NCBI GenBank assembly: GCA_030248215.1
Contig: JASANG010002746.1
Coordinates: 62,001-126,000 of the forward strand
Direction of reading: 5' to 3'
Origin: Enoplolaimus lenunculus
Lineage: Eukaryota; Nematoda; Enoplea; Enoplida; Thoracostomopsidae
Length of the DNA stretch: 64,000 nt
How positions within the stretch are numbered: position 1 is the first letter of the stretch; each line of letters opens with the position of its first letter. The notes beneath the pieces are model-generated. The model had not been told where the DNA came from. It saw only the letters and a list, made by a program, of their open reading frames with translations, and did no database searches. A program made the translations under genes and the position numbers. Below are positions 1 through 11,913 of this stretch, piece after piece.

Positions 1-218
1 GAACAAAATAAGAGGTGTGATTCAGGATCTATCATGTACCCAAATCACGAACTTCTCACACACACTTGTACAGTTTCAAAATTGAACTTGTTTCTCAATC
101 GAATTTTTGAGTTCAGCTATACAAGTCAAAGTGGTTGCAACATTTACAACCTTATTTGTTATATTTGGGCTCGTCTCAGTGTACCTTTTGTCTTATATTT
201 TTCGATATGTTTGTACAA

Positions 219-473
219 CACTGCACACAAAAAAGTATTTCTGAATTTATTCAGAAAAGTGTTTTCTGTGCCAAATCTGAAAAGTTTTGCTGATATTTAA
301 GACAATTTTTCTAAAAATAACTGGAAAACGTTTATTTTCAGACTTTATTTCAAAACGTTTTTTTTAAAACATTTCTGTTATAACAGAAATACTTTTCAAG
401 TGCACCTTGCTAATCATATTTCTCAAATGTAAGAAATTTTTTCTTAAATATCAGAAATATTATTTTGAGTGTG
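219..473. repeat. Family H hairpin MITE, copy 1
   Basis: AT-rich element with short inverted ends (ACACAAAAAAGTATTTCTG at the left, matching inverted motifs towards 472). An almost identical copy lies at 20935-21186, so the ends are set by where the two copies stop matching. There is no coding capacity. Just upstream, 34-70 resembles an internal piece of family D (cacgaact...cacac). Confidence 0.7.
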
Positions 474-695
474 GGCCAATGTTACTTTAAGGGGCGTAAC
501 AGTAGATTAAGCGTATTCTTAAGTCCAAGCCTAAAACCTAAGCGCTGCAAAAATGGGTTCCCAAGCCTAAGCCTAAGCCGAAACCTAAACCTGAGCCTAA
601 GCCTAAAGCCTAAGCAAAAAATGTAATCTAGAATTTAAACCTACTCTTTTATAGACCCATCAGTAACCTGGACGCCCCATAATGTAACATGGGCC
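474..695. repeat. Family A MITE with TTAGGC core, copy 1
   Basis: The ends are inverted copies of GGCCAATGTTACTTTAAGGG. The core is built from CCTAAG/TTAGGC hexamers broken by GCTGCAAAAATG-like spacers. Other copies in this window are at 10021, 14008, 14911, 16991, 19705, 23568 and 59626. Confidence 0.75.
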
Positions 696-1020
696 CAACA
701 CTGAATGGACTGAAACATTGCTATATATAGTTGTATATAAGTTTAAAAATAATGTTTCTTGTTTACTAAGACATAGCTACCATAGTAATGTGCATACGTT
801 CTTTCTATTATATTTCAAATCATGCGAATCAAATGTTGGACTTCTGTTCAAATTACGTATGTGGAGCGTTCCAGCTTTTATAAGGTAAGTATAAAATAGA
901 TGTATATCAAGTGACGGATCCCAAAAACGTTTGAACGATAAAAGTTTGAGTTATTCAGTATTTCAAAAATAGTTTTCAGCTTATCTTGAGCAACATACCT
1001 ATCTGACGAATTGGACTTAC

Positions 1021-1119
1021 CTCTACTGTATAGTTATCAGAATAAAAATACGGTTTAATATAACTAAAACCTGAATCAGCGCATTTGTTTCGACCACGTA
1101 TTGCGAAGCGATTTTCAAC
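1021..1119 (-). CDS. DEG/ENaC exon 10: post-palm segment with YFYSDNYTVE
   Basis: Phase 0 to phase 0, 33 codons, acceptor TGTTTCAG and donor GAG|GTAAGT. Contains RGRNKCADSG, which sits where relatives carry the PYGxC segment, then YFYSDNYTVE, which leads to the cysteine-rich region. This is the last exon I can place; the downstream exons with the remaining cysteines and TM2 are not visible in 1-1020. Confidence 0.8.
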
Positions 1120-4100
1120 CTGAAACATTCAACATTTAAGCGTGAAATCAGAATTTCAATCAAGAAACAGCCAATTTCAATTGTAGCTATAACATCGTCA
1201 TTTGCATTCAGTAGGAATCGTGTCAAAAGTACAAAACGCTTCAGAAACGTTTGTGTAAATACTGTTTTGTGCTCAAGCGATTGATTTTAGAGTTTCTCCG
1301 CTTATACACAGCAAAAGCGTTTTGAAATTTACTGTTTGAAACGCCGTAAAACGGTTAAAATAGCATTTTTTATTTTTGACCATAAGCGGAATGATGGCAG
1401 AGAATGAGGATTTATAATTAGCCCTCTCACTCGTAGAGTATACTGTGAGCAACTAAATACAATAATATACTAGCAATATAGACACAGCAGTGTAACAATT
1501 ACGACATATATGCGCAGTGCAAAATCTCCACAAGACGTGAGATCCCCCCTCGGCCTCGAGCATCAAGCTTCCATAGTTCAGTGGTGATCGTGAACGCCTC
1601 CCACCCATGAGATTGGGGTTCGAATCTTACTTTGGAATTGCGTCTTATTTGAAATTGAAAATATTCATGTGAGGAAGGGTTAAACTACTTCTGAGCGTAC
1701 AATGCAGGTTCAGGCACTTTTAAGATTAACATGCGCATTACTGGAACAATACAATATATGCAGTGTATGTAACAACTCATCGAGTTCCTTTTTAAACCAA
1801 AAAAGGGTTGTGCTATACTTGCCGGGCGCCGTCTGTGGCCGCCGAACGCCGTTGCGCGGCACGGTAAAATTTTTATCCAAAGTTCCACCAAACAGCTTTT
1901 GCCAGCGGTGCGAGTAAAGTATAGCTCAACCCAAACTGACTTATGTTACTTTTAAGGGTGCCCCAATTTCTTGTTAGACAGCATCGGCTTAAGCTGTAGC
2001 AAAAAATTTTCGACTAAAGCGTTCAGGTTTAGGCTTAGCAATAAGTAGAGATTAATGTTTGTAAAGTGAGCTAATTCACTTTGTAGAATATTAGTCTTTA
2101 CTCTATTATCTTTAGAAACTAAATGTATAAGTATGAGTCTGCGAAAATTCGTTGATCGACAACTTTTTACCCGACAGTGTCCCGAGCCCAAGTCTAAGCG
2201 TAATCCTAAGCGTACTCCCAAGCCTAAACCTATACATAACGTTGGGCGACCAATTTTCGAGTCGGCGATTCTGCAGATTACAAGTTGTCGGTTGATAAAG
2301 TTGTCGTGCGGCGAATTGTCGTGATATCCGTGCATATTATTGAGCGATATATCTAATGGGTTAGATTTAGAACTCGCATCCGCTTGTACAACTAGTGTTT
2401 CATGATGAAAAATGTGCACCGGTCAAATATGGCCCAAGTAAAGATCAGGGTCGGAACGTTTTTCTGCGGGACAGCAATACAGTCAGCTTTATGTTTAGAC
2501 GATTAATTTTTTGCGTAAACTTAGGTTTAGGATTAGGTTTAGGCTTAGGAATATGCCTATGCTGCTGTTACGGCCCCGTTCTATAAGATTGGCCATAACA
2601 TTCATCGACTTACATATTTCAACTGAAAAATATTTTGAAATCCAGAATGAACATAGTAGCCGCGATAATTTATGAATGATTCGCGCCCGGGGGTTTGTAC
2701 GGCTAACCGTAACCCTACCGGTTCGATTCCAGCTAAATACGAATTTGCCCCGGTGTTGAAACGAATTCGCAGTCCTGAAATGTTTTGCTCGATTGTCACA
2801 TTCAAAGTTAAGACTTATGCTTAGGCTTAAGTTTAGGTTACGAAAACGCTTATGTTAGGTTTAAGTATCCCCTTAACATGATCTAAGCCTAGTCTGAGCG
2901 TTATGAGATTGGTAATTCCAGACCGAATTCTTCACACAAAATATATAAGTTGTCTTGAAATTTCAATACTTCTACCATCTTAAATATCGAAGACATAAAT
3001 GTCTACCAGGCTTTAAAAGATTTAAACAGCTCAGAAATTTGTGTCTGAAATGGTTGAAACATAAATGTCTTAAATTCAGGAAATTACTGCTGCCAATTTT
3101 AAGACAAAAATTTCTTCCTTTCAAGAAATAGTTGTCATATATTCAAGAATAATTTTCTGTTTTTTATGTATGTAAAAAAGTTGCTCCGTTTAATATATTC
3201 TTAAAAATGCCAATGAATCATCAAATTTGAAAGATATTTTGGCCTGAGCTCAGACTCCCCCCATCCTAAGTTTCAAGTCTTGGACGTATCTTCTGTTGTA
3301 GAATTAGGATGTCTTATTTAGCTTTAGTCCGAATTTTGGAGTCGTTTTCCAGGTAAACCGTTGTCTTGTATTTCAGACAAATTTGTCTTATATTTTCAAA
3401 ATATTTGTCTTATATTTCAGACAAATTAGTCTTATATTTTAGAAATATTTGTCTTATTATTTCAGAAATATTTGTCTTAATTGTTCATGAAACAGAATCT
3501 TAAATTTCCGACAAAAATTTCTGAAAATTTTGAGAAGAAAAAATATGGAATTAAAGCCATATATGCGTAGAGTCTGTATTAAAACATAATTATCTTAAAT
3601 CTCAGACAATATTTTTTGAATATAAGACAATTTGTTTTGTGTGTACGCCTACAAAGCTCTATAAGCTGCTGGTATGTCACCTAATATGGTAAAATTTAAC
3701 GTCCCTCGAGTTTTTCCAAAAATATTTTCACATTGCGGATCTACCTGATCCAGCGGTATCCTTTACAATCGAGACCAGAAACCCCGTTTTCATACTACTG
3801 TAATGCCAAGAGTGCAAAAATGAACGCTTAAATACAACATTTTTGTGCATGAAAAATGTATTCTAAAAATTGTATCGTACCACTCAATCATTGTTATTAA
3901 GTTTGGAACGAGCCCATAGCCAAGGTGATCGGGGGGCGGCTCAGTCCACTCACAAAAATATTGAACCTTCTAGAAGATTTTCAACCTTTGCTTGTAAAGT
4001 CATTGAAAACCCATGTATGCCCCTCTTGAAAAATTTTAGCCCCCAAGCATGGCTAGCTGGCTACGGGCCCGAAACAACACTGCAGGTGAAAATTTGACAT

Positions 4101-7100
4101 CCGCACAACAAAAGTTGCGATGGATTGTTTGCAAGCATTGTGCAAAATTTAAATGGTCTGAAAGTTCAAAAATGTACTCGATCCTGAAGTGATATATGTG
4201 CCTCTGTGAAATCGCCGACATAAATTGGATTGCACACCTCAAACTGCGACATACCTTGTTCATAGCCTGCTCGCCAAGTTGCAACCCGTGATTTCATATC
4301 TTCGTTAAATATATAACACGATCCGTACATATTGTGTTGCAATCGTTGCCTGTAACATTTTTATTTTTTCCCCACTTGGATGTTTACTATCCCGTTGGAA
4401 ATGTAAATTCTCGGGCCCGTATCCAAGACTGCGCCAGGGGCTGGGAGTATGGTTTATAATATTTTTTGTATAGGCTTAAGCTTTTAGGCTTCAACTGCGA
4501 TCAGCATTAACATTTATTTCTATGTTTCGGCTTGGGTTTAGGAATACAATTTTACCAACAGTTACGGCGCTAAAACTAACATTGGCCGTAGTGTTTATAT
4601 CTTAATGAAAAATATGGAAAAATTTAGCGTTTTGACGAAAAGAAATGTTTACTCAACCAAAGAGTGGATAATCGTTATTTAACAAGAGTGTGCAATTGGG
4701 AAAATTCTGTACTGAAAAGAATGTACCCAGCACGCGTTACATTTTAGCCCCACCCAACCCTTTTATTTAGAGGGGGTACAACCGGTGCGAACCATGGCAC
4801 TTTTGCTATGCGGCGTCAAAAATACTCGCCTTATAGTTTAAACAAAGGGTTCTTACATGTGACAGCGACCCTCCTCTAAACAAGGGGAGTGGGACAAAAA
4901 CGCAACGCCCGGTGGTTCCATTTTGTACCATGCGAAACCCAAAGGGTTGCACACGTTTGTGTTACACACTCTTGACTCAACCAAACTAAATTTGAGTCGC
5001 GTATGAATAATCCCACACGTAGGCACACATACCACGAACAATTTTGGCCTGAAAATTGACAGTTTTTAATCATTTCATTCTGTGAAAACCCCATTGACTT
5101 CAACCGGTCTTCAGCAGCCGAGCGAGCAACGTATTGAGTGAGTTCGTTTATTACTGTTCGAAGTGTTAATGGTATACTTAGACTGACATCAGCTGTCATA
5201 TTTGAGTCATCATTGACCTGAAACCGCTATCAAACCAATATTCGTTGAACCCTTTCACTCATAGAGTATACTATGAGCAACTAAATACAATAATGTACGA
5301 GCAATACACACCCTGTGTTCAGTGTTTAACATTTGTAACATATATGCGCAGTGCAAAATCTCCACAAGATGTGAGACCCTACTCGGGCTCGAGCGTCACA
5401 AGCTCCTATAGCTCAGTGGTCATCGTAAACGCCTCCCACCCGTGAGACTGGTCATCGAATCATACCTTGAAATTGCATCTCATTTGAAATTGAAAATATT
5501 CATGTGAGAAAGGGTTAATAAACAAAACAAACTTCAACAGCATTTAGCTTGAATTAATTTGGTACCGCATTCAAACTACGTATAATTCACCGTTTATGAA
5601 CCGGTATGCACGGCCAGTGCCGTGATTAGCGGCATCTATACCCCTTAATTTATTTGGAATTCTCTTACTCAAATGACCCCCATAGCACTAGAGCATGCGC
5701 TTCCCATCACAATGCGATAAAATGATAAGGTCCCTACCTTACAATTTTTGCGTTTCATAACATTTGCCAGCCCGCCCCCGGTCAGAAATTTTTGGATCCG
5801 CTTCTGCGCCATAGGGTGTCATCATACGAAATTTCAGCAGTACACTTTTAAACGTGTCCTTTATATGGAGAAAGTTAGATATTTCGTGGTAACCAAGGGC
5901 CATTGACGCTGGTTTTGTCAGGAGCCCTTCAGGCACTTGGCACATTATTTGCAGTTGTATGTATATACACATAACATTCAAAACCAAACTGTATTAAACA
6001 GCAATTTTTATTCAGGTCAGCCCAAATTACTACTGGAATGCAAACTAATTTTGATTGAAACATTGAACTGTTACTAAATGCAAACTGGTTTTGATTGGTT
6101 GTTATACATTTGACTTTGTTCAAAACAATTGACGTATGCAATAACTAATTTTGAGCAACATGTTTGTAAAATATAAAGTGCACTCAAACAGTTAAAATAA
6201 CGTTGTCGTTAAAGTGGAATCGAGTTCAAAATTGCAAGTTTAATTCTCTTTTTCTTATTAAAAATTCTTATCATTTCTCTAAGATGGCATTCCATTAGCG
6301 ACATATAAAACTAAATATTTTAAAATCACATAAGTGGTGTGGAACGTAATTTGGATTTTCCACAGTGCAAACAATTAAATTAATGTGGATGATGCATAAC
6401 GCATTAAAGGTTGTGCTATAGTTGTCGTACGTCGCCGTCTGTCACCATACGGTATGGTACGGTAGTAGTTCGCGTACGATACCGCACCGTGACTCACGGT
6501 GACGGACGGCGCGGACGTCATCAAAAGTATCGCGCCAACAATTTGGCGTCAACCATTTGGCTTAGGCTTAATAGGTTTTAGCAATTGCCTGGTGACAAAT
6601 TGTCGTAGATTCGTAACTAAATCATTTTACTTGCCGAAATATAATCTGATTCGGCAAAAACTGTCGATAGAACAGCGTCCAAAATCATTTGAGTTGCATC
6701 GTTTATCTGTTAACACCAAAAGAAATGCGAAATGTTCTGTTAAATTCTAGTTTTTCTCGCATAGCGGTGGGGGCTACCCGCAAACTCCATCGTGGGGCCC
6801 CAAACTTGCGAGGGAAGCGAGCGAGAAGCCAGACGTATTTTAAAACTGCGACGGTTTTTGTTTCAACCGGTTAGGGAGGGCCGCTTTAGGGGCGGGGCCT
6901 GCCCAAATTGGGGGTATTGGGGGGGGTGGCTTCTCCGGCTATGAATTTACGTTTCGTTGAACTAACGTCAATTTTGTTTTGTACTATCCAAATGCAGCAG
7001 GCAGGATTATGGATGATGTTTAGAACAAGCACCGAACACTAATCGTTCATTTGCCCGCCCACATACGGTAGTGATTCGGCAAAAATCGCGTCATTTCAAT

Positions 7101-10100
7101 ACAAAATTAAACCTGTAATGCCCCACATACGTATTTTGGGCAACTTTCCAGCATTACTTTATTATATTTGCTTCGAACACAATCTGTGAACAGATACTTT
7201 CGCTAAGTATTGCGAATTGTGTAAAACAGACTGACTAGTAAATTCTAAGGGCGTACTGTAGTGACGCGAATAAGAGGGAGTAATAATAGGGGCCACCATT
7301 TTGAGTCCCAATCAATAGGAGTTTGTATTCCTAATAAGAGTCCGCAAGCGATAGAGTCCCTAAACCCTAATTAGAGTCCATAAATGTCAATTATCCCTAA
7401 TTGCTGCGTATAAATGATTCCAGGAACCAGTGGCGGATCCAGGATCTCAAAATGGAGCGGGCCAAAATTTCACAGGTAATAAACTTATTTTTGGCCCTCA
7501 CACAAACCACGAACTACTGCCATAAAATTGACTTCTTTACGTTCGTTCAATTGAGATTATTCACAAAACTAACGCATCAACGCAATTTAGATCTAAACAA
7601 CAGGGTGGCAACATAAGTTCGGATTTGGTTTCAAACAGGCAAAATTTTAAACGCTCGGATTCAGAAGCCAATTCACTTTTGAAAAAGCAAAATTCAGTCA
7701 GCTTCAGCAACATCTGTTTCTGTTTTTGAATGAGTTACAACTGCGTGCAAATTTCGGAAAATGTTTTAGCATTCGCGGTTATGGATTTCAGTTTTTTTAA
7801 TTTCAGAATCAAGGTTCGGAATTAGTGAAATTATTGGTTCAGTGCCACCCTGCTTAGCGACGACAATACATCTAATTATCCGAGACTGCACTAAAATAAC
7901 AGGGCAGCTTATTATAAGCAGCCTAAACTATTATGTATAAAACAGAGAAATAAACATCGTAGAACAGCAATTGACACCGTATATATAATTTTTGGATGCT
8001 GTTGGGGGGGGGCACGGCCGGGGTGGCCCCACCATGGATCCGCCATTGCAGAACCAAATAAAGTAGAGTTCGAAACTTTAAAACGTAATTAAGTTTTGAA
8101 AGTACATTCCGAAGTATAACCTTGCATTATCGTTCAAACTTTTGATGCAAGGCAAAAACGTTTAATTCAACGGATAGTTGCGATACCGAATCAGTAACGA
8201 AGGGTGGCGTAGGGCGGGTTGAAAATAAATAACAGTCCATAACCGAATAACAGGGGGTGTACCCTCTAGAGACACCAAATAAATATCAGTCTCCACCCTC
8301 TTAATATTCGGGTCACTACAGTACTGTCATTTTAAAACAAAACGCATGTTGTATATGTGGAGCACAGGCGTTATATAGCATATAAACGGTGAATAGATCT
8401 GGTAAACTTAATGGTAATCAAATTTAATCAGGTATACTTGTAAATTGCAAATTTCACAAAAAATTGTAGCTTATAATTGGTTTATTAAAAGGATTCATGT
8501 AAACATCATGGGCGAAACGTTTTTCTGTGAGTCTGGAATAGAGTAAAGCTTAAGCTTTAGACTTTATTTGTTTTGCTTAAACTTTAGGCTTAGATATAAG
8601 TTCAGTCTCATTCGTTACGCCGTAATATTAGGCTTAGGAATGTGCTTATACTACTGTTCCGCCCCTTGTTTGAACATGGTCATCAAAAGTAGAATATTAA
8701 TAGATTTAAACAGATATACTTCACTTGGAGTTAGACAAATATATCCTTCAATAGATTCAACACAAAGACCGGCGCTGCTTCCATTAGAGCATGGATTGCT
8801 AGCACACTCGTTGATATCTTAAACCAAAACAAAAATCCGCATCGTTGTCAAGCTGTATACTGGTAGGTTATAGTAATATCCACTGGAATAGATTTGACAT
8901 TTGGAAATTTGTATCTGAGAACAATTTTATTCGAACGCGGGTGCATGATTTTTGATATTTCGATAAAAACAAACAATGACTCTGGATTCAGTCATTTTAG
9001 AACCTGAGAATTCTGAATTGTTTGTATTCATTATGAGTTAAAATAAATTAAGTAATCCAGAAATAAATCAGCTTTACAGTGACGCAATGTTTACTGCTAT
9101 TAACTCAGAAATAGTCACAAAAATAGCGCGAATTCTCACTCTGAATTGATTATAATCAACTCTCATGGGAATTTACAGTGTTCTTATAGTTTAGAGCTGT
9201 CGATATTACTTCCATCTGTTCCAGTGGCGAGTCACGCCATGATTATTGTAGGTACTGAGGGAGTCGTTCCGTTAACCGGGTGGATTACAATGTGGACGAA
9301 TTTTGCCCAACCCCCCTAGAAAATTTTCTAACCTAACTTGCAAGTAGTCATCGAAAACCGTTGTATGACCCTCGTTGAAAATGTTCAATTGCCGTAAGCA
9401 AGGTGACCTGGCCACAGGCCTAAGTAACGGTGATAAATACTGTACTGCAATTGTTAAGCTTTATTCACACGTGAAAGTTTTTGAAGCAAACACTTGCATG
9501 CGACACTTGCACGGAAACGTTTGGTCATAAAGCACCTGTGAAGTTTTTGCAGCTGCAAATTTTATTCACTGGAATTCATGCTATTTAATTTAATTCGCAC
9601 CTGTGAATGCAGTTGCTAGTCGCTTGATTTTTTTTGCACCTACAGTTTGACTGGTCAATCAGAATGGGCGCGTGTGAATGGCGCTTTAGTCCATATTTTT
9701 GGAAAAGTGAAATTCTATATGACGGACGGCACCTGACACTGACGGATGGCACCGGACGTCTCCAGGACCTTAGCGCCACCCTAACGAGTATATACAACTG
9801 TAAGCGTTCGTATATGCGTAGACGCAAGTATTTAAACGTCCTTAAGGCAACCCTTACTAACCTTCTTTGCAATCAACTCCAGTGAATCCAGGCTGACATA
9901 TGCACGAAAACGAGTACAAACCCTTCGGGATACAGGTCGCATCTGGACGACACGGTTGAGTTCGACATATTCCATAGTCTATAATAAATACCTTAAAATA
10001 ATTTCATTGCAAAATACGGCGCATGTTACTTTAAGGGACGTCCAGGATTCTGGTGGGTTTATAAAAGAGTTGGCCCATGTATAGAACAGGGCCGGATCGT

Positions 10101-11842
10101 TTTCCGGAGAGGCTATAATAGCGACAGTTTAAGCTTTAGACTATTTTTTGCTTATGCGTACGCTTAGGCTTAGGCTTAGGAATATGCTTATACTGCTGTT
10201 TCGGCCTCGTTCTATACATGGGCCAAAGAGTTGATTTAGATTCTAGATTACATTTTTTACTTAGGCTTAGGCTTAGGCTTAGGCTTAGGAACTCATTTTT
10301 GCAACCCTTAGGCTTAGGCTTAGAGTTTGGTATATGATTAATCTACTGTTACACCCCTCAAAGTAACATTGGCCCAAAATACAATCACGACTGTTGTAAT
10401 TAAGCGAGTCAAGCTTGTAATGTTAATAAAACCTAAACTTTGCCCCGTCGAGAAAAATGTTCCGTGTTGAGGGGTGCATTTTCTGCAAGTTGTAGGTACA
10501 AACTGTGCTTGACGAAGGGTTATTGCAATTTCCTCAGATCCAGTCAAGTGCCAAAAGTAAACGTGGAAATAAAAAGCTATAGTAACTGTACCATAATGGC
10601 TGGGTTTCTGACATCTTACTTAAGTATTTACTAAGTTATGCTTAAGTAATTATTTAAGTCGCCGACGTAAGTATTTAAATTTTCGAGCACAATCAAAGAA
10701 ACACTAAATATCGGCCATTGCCATGGCAAGAAACTAATTGATTTGCTTTGTGTTAAACAGACATCATGAGTCTACAATTTCAATTAGACCAAGGTTAGTA
10801 TGCATGAGCGGTTAATTTATAGTATATTAAATTTATTCAACAACTTAATTACTTACTTAAGTACGCTTTTAAAACAGCAAAATAGTTAAACAATTACTTA
10901 GCCTGTATTAAAGTACTAACACGGACTTAAGTAGGGTTTCGAAAACCCAGCCAATATATACAGAACGTCGTTCGGATTTAGTGTATAAACACCCAGAATT
11001 GTAAGTACAAACTATGTTCCGAAACATTGCCTATTTCCACTTCAGGTACAGAACGTTTTTCAGCGGATTTGTGATAAAGTAAAACCCAGCCAATATATAC
11101 AGAACGTCGTTCGGATTTAGTGTATAAACACCCAGAATTGTAAGTACAAACTATGTTCCGAAACATTGCCTATTTCCACTTCAGGTACAGAACGTTTTTC
11201 AGCGGATTTGTGATAAAGTAACGCATAAGGACTCGACTATTTTTTCGCTTTGGTTTAGACTTGTGCTTTAAGCTTATGAATATGCTTATACTACTGTTAC
11301 GGCTCTGCTCTATTCATTGGCCCGAAATGAATTGATACCAATTCTACAATATTTTATCAGTTGTACACAGGAAAACATAGATGATAGGGATGATACACAC
11401 TGAGAGGGCAAAAAAACTATAAACTGCGATCGAGACTAAAGTTGAAATCACTGCTGAAGACAATCCGTTGCGTTTTGAATCCCAAAAAATTACGATACGA
11501 CGTATAATCAAAACTTTAGATTAACCTCATTCCATTCCGTTTGATAGTGTTTACCTGATTCAGTTGTATCCGGTTCCGTTGTCGCTTCTGCTAAAATTTC
11601 AGTCGATGGCCGCGATGCTGTAGGTTCAGGTGTTGCTATTTTTTCTGTGTTCAAAATTGTTTTTGTTGTTTTTGTAGATGGTGTTGTTGTTGTGGTTGTT
11701 GTTGTTGGCGGTGTGGTTGTTGTTGGTGTTGTTGTTGTTGTAGTTGTTTTTGTTGTTGTTGTTGTTGTTGTGGTTGTTGTTGTTGGCGGTGTTGTTGTTG
11801 TTGGTGTTGTTGTTGTTGTTGTAGTTGTTGTTGTTGTTGTAG

Positions 11843-11913
<71 letters not shown>

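Noticed and set aside
1952-2419. Minus-strand 155-codon ORF with GLGLGVRLGLRLDLG
   Set aside because: The Gly-Leu pattern is translated TTAGGC-type hexamers; no splice context.
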